A DNA stretch of 64,000 bases from RYN-230 sp963770535 (GCA_963770535.1 CAVYPZ010000004.1:992001-1056000); one strand, 5' to 3'. Shown: positions 33,206 through 44,100, counted from the first letter of the stretch. Program-made: numbers and translations. Notes: generated by a model not told the origin, from the sequence alone.

Positions 33206-33505
33206 ATGGATGACCCAAACGACCCGTACAGCCGGGATAATTTGTCATGGAACTGGTCATTTGGCGGGCCGAAGTGGCGGCCGTTCAGCGGCCGGAGCGG
33301 TCGCGGGCCGCGCGTTCCACCTCCGCCATGGGCCAGGAAGCCGCCGAAGCCGGGTAAGGCCGAGCGCGAACAGGAAAAGCGCGCCGAGGCGCGAGCAGAG
33401 CGGCTGCACCTGGCTGGGCTGACCAACGCCGCGGTGATCATCATGGGCGTAGCCCTCGGCGCGGTGGCGGTCATGCTCGTATTGGTGCTGGTCAGCCACC
33501 ATTAA
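33206..33505 (+). CDS. Small single-span membrane protein
   Basis: A 99-aa protein. An N-terminal polar part rich in Pro, Arg and Trp (NLSWNWSFGGPKWRPF) and a Lys/Arg/Glu helix (KAEREQEKRAEARAERLHL) precede one C-terminal hydrophobic helix (AAVIIMGVALGAVAVMLVLV) ending in SHH. The topology suggests a cytoplasmic N-terminus. No family recognised. ATG 33206 is spaced well from GTGAGG; GTG 33200 is the alternative. Confidence 0.6.
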   Translation: MDDPNDPYSRDNLSWNWSFGGPKWRPFSGRSGRGPRVPPPPWARKPPKPGKAEREQEKRAEARAERLHLAGLTNAAVIIMGVALGAVAVMLVLVLVSHH

Positions 33506-33961
33506 GGGCTGTCCAGGCGTTCCGGTATTTTCCATGCCAGCATTGCCCGGACCGTCGGCACGACTGCCAGGCATCATTAACAACAGCCGAACGCTCTCGG
33601 CGCAACTTCAACTAAGTCGTGAAGGGGTCGACTAAAGCCAGTCCGTACTAACTGCGTGGGCTGTATGCGCAGAGCCAGATCTCGGCCCTCGTCGTCGATC
33701 CCGGGCTCACTGGACTCCCGAGGGTCGTGGGCACCGAGACCGCCTGGATCGTCATCCCACGGCTCGAGGTCGCACTCATCTTCACCGAGTCGGCCGCACG
33801 CGCCCCAAACACGAACACAACCGCGTCGCCGGGCCTTCGTCGCCTGGCTGCTCCTCACGGTGCTCTTCTGGATCAGGATCGTTGGCGCGCCGCGGGACGG
33901 CGATCCCCGGGATGGTGAACTGCACCAGTCCACTCGCGAAGGTGCCACGTTTGCGGCCACC
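33506..33961. other. Intergenic region, possible degraded coding DNA
   Basis: This 456-bp region has open frames on both strands, including a minus-strand stretch with an acidic segment (DECDLEPWDDDPGG near 33790) and another frame reading FTIPGIAVPRRANDPD near 33900. Neither has a recognisable domain or good start, and they are in different frames. It may be a gene remnant; I cannot assign one. Confidence 0.35.
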
Positions 33962-34396
33962 TCAGTCGAGATCGAACTCGTTGCCCTCGATGTCCTGCAT
34001 CACGAGGCACGACTCGTTCTCGTCATCGGCAGGCAGTAGTCGCACGCGTACCGCGCCGAGCGCGACCAGTCGTGCGCATTCGGCCTCAAGTGCGGCCACC
34101 CGCTCTTCACCCACGAGCCCGGTGCCGACCCGCACGTCAAGATGCAGCCGGTTCTTGACGACCTTTCCTTCGGGAACGCGCTGGAAGTACAGCCGCGGGC
34201 CTGCACCTGAGGGATCAATGCAGGCGAACCATGAACCCTGTTGCTCAGGCGGCTGCGTGCGATCGAAATCGTCCCAGCTAGCAAACCCCTCCGGTGGCGG
34301 CGGTACGACGTACCCCAGCACCTCGCACCAGAAACGAGCGACGCGCTCAGGTTCTGCGCAGTCGAAGGTGACTTGGATCTGCTTGACCGACGCCAT
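33962..34396 (-). CDS. VOC-family (Glyoxalase_6-like) protein
   Basis: A 144-aa protein starting MASVKQIQVTFDCAEPERVA, then RFWCEVLGYVVPPPPEGF, a characteristic beginning of the actinobacterial Glyoxalase_6 group. The middle has GPRLYFQRVPEGKVVKNRL and HLDVRVG; the end has LVMQDIEGNEFDLD, where the Glu of the metal site would sit. Ligands of the two half-sites appear partly non-canonical. Function unknown; the gene is monocistronic. Confidence 0.87.
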   Translation of the reverse strand: MASVKQIQVTFDCAEPERVARFWCEVLGYVVPPPPEGFASWDDFDRTQPPEQQGSWFACIDPSGAGPRLYFQRVPEGKVVKNRLHLDVRVGTGLVGEERVAALEAECARLVALGAVRVRLLPADDENESCLVMQDIEGNEFDLD

Positions 34397-34628
34397 CGGC
34401 CCACCATAGAGGCGGGGTCTTTCGCCGTCTCCACGGGCCCGCCCCTGGCGGGGTTCGGGAAGGCAGGGAAGAGGGGCCGGGCGAGGTCAGGACGATCATC
34501 GTGGCTCTGGCGTCTCGCGGGACTCGTCCTGCGGCGAGGACGGCAGCGAGGGAGAGCTGGCGCGGCCACCTCCCGGGAGGTGGCATTCCTCATACACCAC
34601 CTCCCGGAACGTGGCCGCGTGAGGATGG

Positions 34629-34818
34629 GCAGCAGCCGGTCGTGCCGCTTCCTGAACGAGATCCGGCGGCGCTGCGGGCGGCTGTGGCCAAGCTCGATCC
34701 TGCTGCGCTGGCGAAGTTCGAGTCTGACTGGACGGCTGCCACGGCCCGGGCACGGGATGAGGACTACCGGGACGATGTCGTGCTGGTGGTGCGTGTCCAG
34801 CATTTGGGCGTCATCTAG
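34629..34818 (+). pseudogene. Fragment resembling a DUF6247-type small protein
   Basis: The frame 34501-34818 contains, in its last 60 codons, a helical segment VVPLPERDPAALRAAVAKLD and AALAKFESDWTAATARARDE. This resembles the conserved core of short actinobacterial DUF6247-like proteins (often beside toxin-antitoxin genes). The upstream part encodes low-complexity Arg/Gly sequence overlapping an 18-bp palindrome (34566-34583), and no toxin gene is adjacent. It is probably a remnant. Confidence 0.35.
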
Positions 34819-34850
34819 GCAGGATTGTCTGCCGCAGCAAAGATGCCGGG

Positions 34851-34921
34851 AGCGGGCGAAGGGAATCGAACCCTCATGACCAGCTTGGAAGGCTGGGGCT
34901 CTACCATTGAGCTACGCCCGC
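34851..34921 (-). tRNA. tRNA-Gly (anticodon TCC)
   Basis: The minus strand folds as a complete cloverleaf. The acceptor stem GCGGGCG pairs with CGCCCGC, the D-arm is GCTCAATGGTAGAGC, and the anticodon stem CCAGC/GCTGG holds the loop CTTCCAA (anticodon TCC). The T-arm contains GGTTCGATTCC. Length is 71 nt with discriminator U; no CCA is encoded. Confidence 0.97.
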
Positions 34922-35064
34922 GGGCCGCGCCAGCGCGGCCCGTCCGGGCCCGGCCAGCACGTCATCATGGGTAGCGTACCGGCTTAACGTGCCGGCCGGG
35001 GTCACTGGATAGGCTCACGGTTGCCCGGGGATCCGGCTGGACAGGTAGGCTACGGTCGGCTACG

Positions 35065-35142
35065 CGGGATGTAGCGCAGCTTGGTTAGCGCGCCTGCTTT
35101 GGGAGCAGGAGGCCGCGAGTTCGAATCTCGCCATCCCGACCA
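35065..35142 (+). tRNA. tRNA-Pro (anticodon TGG), CCA encoded
   Basis: Acceptor stem CGGGATG/CATCCCG, D-arm GCGCAGCTTGGTTAGCGC and anticodon stem CCTGC/GCAGG with loop TTTGGGA (anticodon TGG). The T-arm contains AGTTCGAATCT. The 3' CCA is genomically encoded at 35140-35142. It lies 143 nt downstream of the tRNA-Gly gene, in the opposite direction. Confidence 0.97.
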
Positions 35143-35368
35143 GAAGTGCAGGTCAGTCGCCTTGCAGCGGCCTGTGAAAGGCTCGTGTCAACCGCGGCTC
35201 GGGACTTATCCTTCGCACCGGTCGCTGGGTGTGATCGAGTGGCCAATCCACCGCCAGTAACCGGCGCGGCCGGCTTCGTCCGCCGACGTCGGATCCGCCG
35301 ATAGCCGGTGTGTTCTTGTCGCTCGTGAAGCTTGCAGCGGGGACGGAATCGCTGGCGGGTGCTGGCCT

Positions 35369-36046
35369 GTGTGGGCAGACGGGGATCACTCGCCGCAGTT
35401 TGCCGGTCTCTGGGTTCCGCGGGAGTGCCGTGGCGGCCCGCCCCTCCACGGTGACCCGGAGCTGGCCCGCGGGCTGGCCGCCGCTCCTCGTAGCCTGCTG
35501 CTGGCCAAGATTGCCCTTGCCTCCGGCGATCATCACACCGCGCAGCAACACCTGCAGTCGCCGTCGCTCGGTGACCTAAGGCCGCGGCGTGCGCTGGTGC
35601 GCCAGCTGCTCCTGGCGGTCGGCGCGATGGAGCGAGGTGACTCCATGACCGCCGGGATCCTGGGCGGCGCGCTCCAAGCCGCCAACGAGGGAGGCTTCGT
35701 CAGCATGGTCGTCACGACCGATCCCCGGCTGGCTAGCTATCTGATTGCGCATTCCAAGCAACTACGCAACGACGCGTTCATGGAATAGCTGGTCCGTGCC
35801 GCTGTCGAGATGCGCGCCGCGCAACCGGATGCCCCCCGGCCTGGCCGCTTGCTCAACGAGCACCTGACTCCTGCCGAGCTGCGCGTCCTGAAGCTGTTGC
35901 CCACGAGTACCCATCCGCAGATCGCAGCGACTCTGTTCATCTCCTGCAGCACAGTAAAGACCCATCTCCGGTCGGTCTACTACAAGCTCGGGGCGGCAAC
36001 ACGCTCGGAGGCAATCGAGCGGGCTGTCGGTCTTCGCCTGCTCTAG
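35369..36046 (+). pseudogene. LuxR/MalT-type regulator remnant with in-frame amber codon
   Basis: One reading frame encodes the end of a large LuxR-family ATP-dependent (MalT-like) regulator: helical repeat part (LLLAKIALASGDHHTAQQHL, LVRQLLLAVGAMERGDSM, TDPRLASYLIAHSKQLRNDA), a TAG at 35786-35788, then the LuxR winged-helix (LTPAELRVLKLLPTS, ATLFISCSTVKTHLRSVYYK). The amber codon sits where homologues have a residue before LxxAA; CAG to TAG would explain it. The N-terminal ATPase and most repeats (roughly 600-800 residues) are absent, replaced by the tRNA-Pro gene and non-coding DNA. The piece after 35810 could still be translated as a free DNA-binding domain. Confidence 0.8.
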
Positions 36047-36056
36047 GCCACGCGGC

Positions 36057-36764
36057 TTATGGGCCGCCGGGCGGCTGCTGGGTGTTGCGACAGGTGTGGG
36101 CGTCGGTGTAGATGAGGTCCACGACGATGGTCTGGGCGAGATCGAAGTAGCCGATGAACAGCTCGGTCCCGGCGGGGACCGCCGCGGGGTTGATCACCAT
36201 TGATATGGGGTCAACCATCGGGGCCAGCTGGCTGGGCTTGACCGGGAGTGTCACGGTTTCCCAGATGCCCTGGCCTTTGCCGGGCCCTGGCGCGGTGGCC
36301 CGGCGACGGGTCCCGGCGGGCCCAGCGCTGGCGCTGGGCAGTACCCCGAGGCGGATGGGGCTGGGTGCCGCGGGGTGAGACGAGCAGTAGGTGCCGGTCT
36401 TGACCAGAGCCGGGATGCCGCGCTGGGCGAGTGCCTGCTGGAGCGCGCCGGGGTCGAACATCTGCCCCAGGCGCAGCGAGACGGTGCCGTTGGTAGAGCT
36501 GGTGAGGGTGAAGGCCGCGGTGTGCACCGTGCCGGTGCGCGCGGGGGCCGCACCGAAAACGCCGGCCAGGCCGAGCGTCAGCGCAATAAGCGCGCCGGCG
36601 CCGCTACCGCTGAGGCCCGCGAAAACTGCGCGCCGCCGCCGGTGCACGCGGCCCCTGCCGGTGATCGCGGCCAGCGGTGGCCGCTCGGGCACGGCCACGT
36701 CAGCCAGGGAACTGACGAGCTCCGCGGTCAGGGCGCTGTCGTCCGGGTGCTCGTCGTCCTTCAT
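36057..36764 (-). CDS. Single-span membrane protein, putative anti-sigma partner of the ECF factor
   Basis: A 235-aa protein. A short acidic/polar cytoplasmic part (about 1-50, DDSALTAELVSSLADVAVPE) and a basic RGRVHRRRRAV segment precede one transmembrane helix (about 53-72), followed by a large extracytoplasmic domain ending in CRNTQQPPGGP. Its ATG overlaps the sigma stop by 4 nt (ATGA, 36761-36764), the usual arrangement for a sigma/anti-sigma pair. No zinc-binding HxxxCxxC motif is present, so it is not a ZAS-type anti-sigma. Regulation of the sigma factor is inferred from context and topology. Confidence 0.7.
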   Translation of the reverse strand: MKDDEHPDDSALTAELVSSLADVAVPERPPLAAITGRGRVHRRRRAVFAGLSGSGAGALIALTLGLAGVFGAAPARTGTVHTAAFTLTSSTNGTVSLRLGQMFDPGALQQALAQRGIPALVKTGTYCSSHPAAPSPIRLGVLPSASAGPAGTRRRATAPGPGKGQGIWETVTLPVKPSQLAPMVDPISMVINPAAVPAGTELFIGYFDLAQTIVVDLIYTDAHTCRNTQQPPGGP

Positions 36765-37258
36765 CGTCCGATCTCCGCGGCCGACACGGGGACCAGCACG
36801 CCGCGCAGGGCTGCCATGGCCCGCGATAGGTGAGCCCGGACCGTTCCCGGCGCGATGCCGAGCTGCCTGGCTGTCGTGTCGATGTCCAGGTCGAGGAAGA
36901 CACGCAGCACGATCACCTCCCGCTGGCGGGCCGGCAGGCGGCGCAGCGCGGCGAGCACGGCAGCGTCCAGGCCGGTTCCCTCGCTGTCGGCCGCCGCGAT
37001 GTCCTGACTGGTCAACGCCGTTTCCTTGCTCCGCCGATGCCACGCGGACGCCCCGGCGTTGAGCGCAGTCCGGACCACCCAGGCCCTGGGCGCCGGATGA
37101 TGGCTGACCTTGTGCCAGGACGCCCACGCCCGGGCGAACGCCTCCGCTACCTGGTCTTCCGCCAGCGTCATGCTGCCGGTGCTGGCGGCCACTGCCCGCA
37201 CGCAGGGATCCCAGCTTGCCGCGAAGAATTCGGCGAACCCGGCGTTGTCTTGGCTCAC
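36761..37258 (-). CDS. ECF RNA polymerase sigma factor (SigE/sigma-24-like)
   Basis: A 165-aa sigma factor with region 2 (about 10-75: FFAASWDPCVRAVAASTGSM, AEAFARAWASWHKV) and region 4 (about 100-155: LRRLPARQREVIVLRVFLDL, TARQLGIAPGTVRAHLSRAM). It has the short SigE-like N-terminus MSQDNAGFAEFF. The GTG start at 37258 has GGG at about 4-6 nt upstream. The promoter region, start and first ten codons are repeated before the ABC ATPase gene at 45373. It would direct transcription of a small regulon, including probably its own operon and that transporter. It is translationally coupled to a putative anti-sigma protein. Confidence 0.9.
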   Translation of the reverse strand: MSQDNAGFAEFFAASWDPCVRAVAASTGSMTLAEDQVAEAFARAWASWHKVSHHPAPRAWVVRTALNAGASAWHRRSKETALTSQDIAAADSEGTGLDAAVLAALRRLPARQREVIVLRVFLDLDIDTTARQLGIAPGTVRAHLSRAMAALRGVLVPVSAAEIGR

Positions 37259-37295
37259 ACCCGTTAACCCCTCAGTGACCGGAAACGTCTACCTC
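37232..37295 (-). promoter_or_regulatory. Leader/promoter element of the ECF sigma gene, repeated at 45347-45410
   Basis: This 64-bp segment runs (minus strand) from GAGGTAGACGTTTCCGGTCA through the run GGGGTTAACGGGT to the GTG and codons MSQDNAGFA. It matches 58 of 64 bases of 45347-45410. The upstream part probably contains the promoter core. Identity falls off sharply outside it. Confidence 0.7.
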
Positions 37296-37392
37296 CCTCG
37301 GCGGCTTGCCCGCTACGAGTCCATCTGCTCATTCCCGTCGTGTCCTGGCAAGCCTGACCACTACGCCCGAACCGGGCTCCCTGGCCGACGCT

Positions 37393-38374
37393 CTAGGCTT
37401 CTGCCCTGCCTTCCTGATGGGCCGCCTGGTCCGGCCAGACGCCGATGTGGTCGGGCTCCTCCTGCAGCTGGACCCGGTGGCGCATCCGGAGGCGCGTGGT
37501 CATCTCGCGCGGGAGCTGAATCCGGCCCGCGCGGTCCAGCGTCGCGTATTCACGGGCGTGCAGCGCGGTCTGGCCGTGCTCGTCGGTGGCCGCGTGCCGG
37601 ATGGTCTCGCTGCTCGTCCGGCCGTCCCGGATGGCTAGCGTCCGGCGGACTTGCGATGACACGGCCGGGTCGTGGGTGACCACCAGCACCGTGACGCCGA
37701 GTTGGGTGTTGGCGGTCTGCAGGGCGGAGAAGACGTCCTGGGCGGTGGCCGAGTCCAGCTCGCCGGTGGGCTCGTCGGCCAGCAGCACCTTCGGCTGATT
37801 CGCCAGCGCGGTGGCGATGGCGGCTCGCTGCTGCTCGCCACCGGACAGCCGGTCCGGTGTCCGGTCGGCGCAGTACCCGATGCCGAGGGTCTCGAGCAGC
37901 AGGCTGGCGCGGCGCAGCCGCTCCCGGCGGCTACAGCCGGCCGAGCCGCATCGGCAGCAGCACGTTCTGCAGGGCCGTCAGGTAGGGCAGCAGGTTCCGC
38001 GACGTTTGCTGCCAGATGAAGCCGACGGTGCGCCGCCGGTAGGCCAGCCGCTCCTTGGCGGTCATGGCGCCCAGGCTGTGGTCGGCTACCCACACCGCCC
38101 CTGCCGTCGGCGCGTCCAGGCCGGCCAGGATGTTCATCAGCGTGGACTTGCCGCTGCCCGCCGCGCCGATCAGCGCGGTCAGCTCTCCCGCTGCGATCAG
38201 CAGGTCCAGCCCTTGCAGAGCCTGCACTTCGATGCCGTCCCCGGTATAGATCCGGACCAGCCGGTCACAGACGATCATCCCGTCTGCGCCGCTGAGAGGC
38301 TGATCCTGCGGCATACCCACGGTAGACCCACCACCCCCGGGAGGTGCTGGGGCGGCGCTGCCGGACTCGGTCAT
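37393..38374 (-). pseudogene. ABC transporter ATP-binding protein with AbrB-like tail, frameshifted
   Basis: The ATG at 38374 has AAGGAG upstream. The first frame encodes Walker A GAAGSGKSTL, Q-loop FIWQQTSRNLLPYL and MRLGRL, then TAG at 37931. The frame one base on continues SRRERLRRASLLLETLGIG, signature LSGGEQQR, Walker B LLADEPTGELD and VTHD, and then a C-terminal AbrB-like extension (RAGRIQLPREMTTRLR). Removing one T at about 37931-37933 restores a 327-aa protein. The AbrB-like tail is typical of actinobacterial DrrA-unrelated FtsX ATPases. It is either a disabled gene or a sequencing error. Confidence 0.8.
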
Positions 38375-38388
38375 GGGCTTAGGCTCCT

Positions 38389-41137
38389 TCAGTTATCGAT
38401 CCGCAGCGCCCTGGCGCTGCCGCGGCGGTAGCTGAGCACGGCCTGGGCGGCCAGCACGAGCAGCGCGGCCAGCACCAGCCCGATGGCCGCGGCGGCCAGC
38501 GGCCATGGGGCGGAAACCACCGTGACGCCGGGGCCGGCCTCGGTGAAGGCGGCCAGGTCCACCGACGGCCCGATCAGCGGCACAAGCAGCCAGGCGCAGG
38601 CGGCGCCCCCGATGGCGGCGGCTATAACCTCGGGGAGCGTCTCGGCCACCAGCATGAGCTGAGCCTGCCAGCGCCGCAGTCCCATCGTCGCCATCCGCGC
38701 CAGCGTCATGTCGCGGGTTCGCGCGGTCAGCAGCAGCGACAGCAGCAGGACCAGTGCGCCGAACCCGGCCGCCGCGGCCATCCCCTGCGCGAGGGCCACC
38801 TGCGCCGCCTGCGGCACCGGCGCCCCGGCGATCGCGGCGAGGGCCGCGGCGCGCAGCGTGACCGTCCCGCCCGGCAGCTCGCGGGTGACGTCCGCGCGCA
38901 GCTGCGCCGTATCCAGCCCGGACCCGTCCACCAGCATGAGGTCCGGCGCCGGGCGCGGGTGAGCCGAGTGCCCGCAGGGGCAGCACCACGACGGCGTCGG
39001 CGCCGACGCCGGGCACACGGCCGGTCCGGCCGGCCACCCGGATCGTCGTGGTCTGGGTGCTGTCCAGGATCAGCTGCGCCGGTGCCGCGCCGACGAGCTG
39101 GGCGGCTGCGGCGTTGGCGGCCGCGGGCACGGCCGCGGCACCGGAGCTGGCGGTTCCCGACAGCGCGGCCACCGGGAAGTGCCTGCCCGGCGCCTGGTCG
39201 GTCACCGCGGCGTACTGCGCCGGGCTGACGAACACCGCGGTCAGCTCCTGCCCGGTGGCTGGCACCGACGCGGCGGAGACCACCCCAGTCGCGGCGGAGG
39301 TGACTCCCGGCATCGAGGCGATCTGGCGCTGCAGCGCCGGGGGAATCGCCGCGCGGACGGGAGCTTGGATGATCGCGTCGGCGCCGACCTGCCGCCAGGA
39401 TTCGGCCACCTGGCCACGGGTAACCGAAGCGCTGATCATGGCGGGGAACGCCACCATGGTGAGCACTAGCACGAGGGCGAACGCCGGCAAGGCGGCGCCG
39501 GGCGGGGTGCGGGTGGCCCGCGCCAGCCCGACGAACGCGGCCACCCCGCGCGACCGGCCCGCGATCCCGGCCAGGGCGCGGGCGGCGGGCGGGTAGCAGC
39601 GCAGCACGATGACGGCCACGGGAATGGCGAGCAGCACTGGCGCTGCGCTCGGGTACAGGGATGGGTTCCCGGCCGACAGGCCCTGCTTCCGCAGCACGAT
39701 GAGCCCGCCGATCGCCGCGGCGACCAGCGCCGCCTCGAGCACGATCCGACGGGCTGCGCGCGTCCGCCCGCTTACCGGGCTGGCCGGCCTGCCGGTGGCC
39801 GGAGCCGCCACACGCTGCGGGACCACGCTCATCAGCACCGGCCCGGCCAGCGTCACCGCGATGGTGGCGGCGGCCAGCCACCAGCTCACGCGATTGCCGC
39901 CGCCGGGGGTCAAGCCGATGGCGAGCAGCGCGGCCAGCGCCCCGGCGGCCACGGCGATGACCACACTGGCCCGCAGGACCAGCCAGCCAAGCTGGTGCAG
40001 CGCCGCGCCGCGCGCCCGCATCAGCGTGAACTCCGCGGCGCGGCGCTGCGCCACCAGCCGGGCGCCGAGCAGCACCACCACCGCGCCCATGACGGCCAGG
40101 CTGACGTACAGCAGCCCGAGGACGGGGGCAACGGCATTGTCCGCAGTGATGAACGGGGTGAGAATCGCCGGAATCTGGGAGTTGACCGTCACCGTGACCG
40201 GGGGAGGAGCCGGGCAGCTCACCGGGCACGTGGCATTGCCCGGGGGGGTCCCGGTGCCACTGCTGATCACCAGCCCCGAGGAGTCCAGGCCGTTGATGCC
40301 CGCCTGCACCGCGCTGGCCTGGTCCGCGGTGAGCCGGCCGAGGTCGGCCGGGACCACCCAGGTGAGCAGCATAAGACTCTCGTTGAGGCCGGAAATGACC
40401 TGCGGGAGCCCGCCGGCGCCGATGAACAGCGACCCGGCCCAGTACGCGGGCTGGGACGACGTGCCCGCGATCAGCGCCGGCCGGGCCACCGCGGGATCGT
40501 CAGTCCAGAAGTCGGCCGCCGGGTGTACCGGCCGGATGATCCCCGTGATCACCAGCCGCACCGCCGGGCCCATGGACAGGCGGGTGCCGGCCCGCAGGCC
40601 GAACCTGGCCGCGGTGGCGGTGGTCACCACGGCTTGCACCACAGCCCCCTGGCCGGCGGACGGCAGGCGCCCGGCCACGAGGTGGGCGTAGCGGGCCAGC
40701 GCCGTGCGGTAGGTCACCTCGAACTGTGGCTGCCCGCGCCCGGCGGCGCGGGCCGCACCGGTGACCGGCCCGTAGCCTGAGGTCAGGCTGGACCATGCGG
40801 GCGGGTCGCCGGCAATGGGCATCCCGGCCGCGGCCAGCCGCGACCGCAGACGCGCGCCGATCGCGGCCATCTCGGGGCCCGGGCTCACGCCCGTGCTCAG
40901 GCTGAACGCACCCGACGCCGTCAGCAGGCCGATCGTCCCGACGACGGCGCTGTCGGACGGCGACGCTGCGACCGTGTGCCGCAGCGCCCCGGTGCGCAAG
41001 CCGGTGCTGTCCCGCGGAATCGCCAGGCTGGCCAGCACGGAGGCGAACACGAGCAGGCCGAACGCGACGCTGGCGGCGGCCCCGGTGCCGGTCAGCGTGA
41101 TCCAGGCGGCGCGCAGCCGCCGCAACGGCGTCCTCAT
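38389..41137 (-). pseudogene. FtsX-type ABC permease, second of the block, frameshifted near its 3' end
   Basis: The start ATG at 41137 overlaps the upstream permease stop (ATGA, 41134-41137). The main frame encodes an N-terminal helix (VAFGLLVFASVLASLA), a large extracytoplasmic part and a first FtsX core of several helices, up to VVVLPLRALG near 38970. The frame then shifts by +1 and resumes with PDLMLVDGSGLDTAQLRADV and a final FtsX domain with three or four helices, ending ARALRIDN at 38389. The span of 2749 nt is 3n+1; the intact product would be about 915 aa. It pairs with the frameshifted ATPase immediately downstream. Confidence 0.78.
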
Positions 41138-44100
41138 CTCGCCTCCGCGCGCAACTGCGCGGCCGGGTCGGGCCTGCGTGCGACGGACAGGGCAGCCGCG
41201 GCGACCGGCAGGGCCGCGGTGACCAGGGCCAGGACGGCGGCCAGGCCGAGCGGCAGAGCGGCCAGGGCCGGCGGCACCGGGTCCGTCGCACCCGTGCTCA
41301 GCGTGATCGCGGGCACCACCAGCCGCGCCAGGCCGATCCCGGCGAGCAGGCCCACGGCCGCGGCCGGGACGCTGAGCGCGAACTGCTCCAGGCACAGCTG
41401 GCCGGCCTGGGCTCGGCGGCCCACTCCCAGCGCCGCCAGCACCGCGCTTTGCGTCCGCCGCGTGCGGACGCTGGCCGCGACGCTGACCGAGAATCCGAGC
41501 ACCCCGAGCAGCAGCGCCGCCGCCCCGATGGCCAGCATGGCCTGCCGGGGTGCCTTCAGCAGCGGATTGTGCAGCAGGGCCGCCTGCTGGCGGGCGCGGA
41601 CGGCCACCGACGACCCGGCCGGCACCTGCGGTATCCGGCTGCCACGGGTGCGCAGCCACAAGCGGGTCACCGGCAACGGCGCCCCCTGGCTGGCGGCGAG
41701 CACGTCGCTGACCGTCCCGAGGTCGGCGATCAGCGCCCGGTTCCGCCCGAACACCGTCGGGAACCTCGCCACCGAGGCCACGATCCGGACCGGGACCGAG
41801 GATCCGCCGACCGGGACCGAGACGGCCGATCCGGTATGCAGCCGGCGGGCAGCCAGGTAACCGCTGGTGGCGATGGCCGGGACGACCTGGGACGGCGGCT
41901 GCACCGTGATCCCGACCTGCCCGATGACGCTCTGCGGAGCGAGGAGCTCGTTGTTCATGATCGATGCCGACGGATCGTGCCCGGTATTGAACGCGAGTTG
42001 CTGGCTTCCCCCGGCCGCGCCATGCCAGGCCAGGATCGCAGGCCGCGCGCCGTCCGATGGCGGCGACGTCTCGAACACGCCCGGCGGCCCGGTCGGCACG
42101 ACCGGCGAGGATCCCGCAGCCTGCCACGCCGCCAGGGCGGCACCGTCGCGGAACGGCCGGCCGAACGAGCCGCTGGCCGTCCTGGCCACCGCGAGGGAGA
42201 AGATGCTGAGGCTGGCGGTGGGGGCCGCCAGCGGGCTGGCCGGGTGGTACGGCGGCAGGACATAGGTGAGGGAAAGGCCAAGCAGCCGCAGCGGATAGCT
42301 GGCCCGCCGCGGGCCGGGCAGCGGGACCACCAGGGCGTGCTGCTGGCCGTCGGCGGGCAGCACCCCGGCGGGCAGCGGGTAGCTGACGCCGTCGGCATCC
42401 TGGACCGTGGCGGTGACCGTGACTGAGCCGACTTCCCTGCGCAGCGCCGCCGCGCTGGTGCCCGGGCCCGCCCTGAGCGCCACGAGGATCTGCAGCCGGT
42501 CTGGCAGGCCGGGGAGCGCCAGCCCCGGGGGCCGCCGCGGGATGATGCTGCGCCACAGCGTGCTCAGCGGGACCGGCGACAGGTCGGGGCGGAGCAGGAT
42601 CGCTGTGCCGGCCGTGGCGGCGCCCACGGCGATCAGCTGGCTCCCGCTGCCGATGCTGACGATGCTGGCCGGCGTCGCGGCGGTGACCCCCGGCTCCCCG
42701 GTGATCGCCCTGGGGTCCAGCGGCCCCCCGGCCCCGGCGTCCACCCGCACGTCCGAGCCCACCGCGAACGCGGCCTGGTCCGCAGCCGACTGCTGCCAGC
42801 TCTTCCACCCAGCCAGCGCCAGCGTGGTAGTGGCCGTCGCGACGACCACGAGCAGGACCGGTCCCGCCTGGCGGATCGGCCGCCGGCCGATCTGCCAGCT
42901 CACCATGGCGCCGGCCAGCCGACGGCCGCGTTCCGTGGCCCCGTCGGCCAGCCTGGCCAGCAGCGGCAGCGTACGGAGCGGCACGAGCGCAACTGCGGCC
43001 AGCGCGAGCGCGGGAGCGACGGCGACCACGGGATCGATCCCGAGTGACCCCGCCGCCGGATGCGTGACCGCCGAATAGCCGCGCAGTTGCCACACCGCGA
43101 GCGCCGCGAGCGCCACCACGGCCAGATCACCGCCCGCCCAGGCGACCCCGGCCAGCCGGGCCTGCCGGCCCTGGCGGATCCTGGCCGCATCAGGGGTCCC
43201 GGCGCGCAGGGCCGGCCAGGCCATCACCGCGACGCACAGCGCCAGCATGGCCAGCGCCGACAGCCATGCCAGCGAGCTGATCCGGCCGGCCTGGTAGCTG
43301 TCCAGGCGCAGCTGGCCCGCGCTGGCCGCCGCGCCGGTGAGGCGGGCGCCGGCCAGCACGCCGGCCGCGCCGGCCGCGGCGCCGATGATCAGCGCCTCGG
43401 CCAGCACCGGCCGCGTCAGCTGCCACCTGGTGGCACCGCGCGCCCGCAGCAGCGCGGACTCCTCGTCGCGCAGACTGGCCAGCAGCCGCGCGGCCAGCAC
43501 CAGGGCCGCCCCCGCGACGAGCAGCAGCTCCAGCGCGCCGATCGTGAACAGCGACCTGGCCAGCACGATGTTGCTGGCGATGCCGTCCAGGACCTGCGGC
43601 AGGCGCGTGGTCACCTGCAGGCCGGACGGCAGGATCAAGGTGGTCAGCCTCGTCACCACCTGGCTGGTGCGCCCGGCCAGCGCGCCGATGTTCTGCCGGG
43701 CCAGGACCGGCGCTGCCGGGAGCACGAACCACGAGGCCTGGCTCGCGGTGACGCCGCTGCGGAACGCCGCGGGGCTGACCACCGCGGGCCCGTATGTGAC
43801 GAGGGAACCCGGGGGGCCGACCCCTGGGATGAGGGTGGTGCCGACCCCCGAGATGGCACTGGCGGCGAACCCCGAGAAGGGCACCTGGTCCAGCGCCCAG
43901 TACGGCGACGCCGGGTTCCTGAGCCGGAACAGGCCGGTGACGCGCAGCCCGGCCGCGGCCGGGCCGGACCGGACGGCGGCGTCCAGCACCGAGCCGGGCG
44001 TCACGTGCAGCCGGCTGGCCACGGCCACCGGCAGCGCCACCGGGAGCGGCCGGCCGGGGTGCGGCGGACCTGGCCATGTCCCGGCGGTCAGCGTCGTCTG

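Noticed and set aside
33577..33960. A possible gene on the minus strand
   Set aside because: There is no ribosome-binding site or recognisable domain, and competing frames are of equal quality; left as a possible remnant.
34851..35142. tRNA-Gly/tRNA-Pro pair as the attachment site of an integrated element
   Set aside because: No integrase, excisionase or duplicated tRNA 3' end is visible in the window.
37920..37940. Programmed +1 frameshifting at CTG TAG in the ABC ATPase gene
   Set aside because: The P-site codon cannot re-pair well one base on, no upstream stimulator is visible, and the same type of shift occurs in unrelated genes, so an extra base is more likely.
38393..43093. A single 1566-codon minus-strand frame
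   Set aside because: Its left part is the frameshifted second permease, but from 41138 on it is an out-of-frame shadow of the first permease with Arg/Gly/Ala low-complexity composition.
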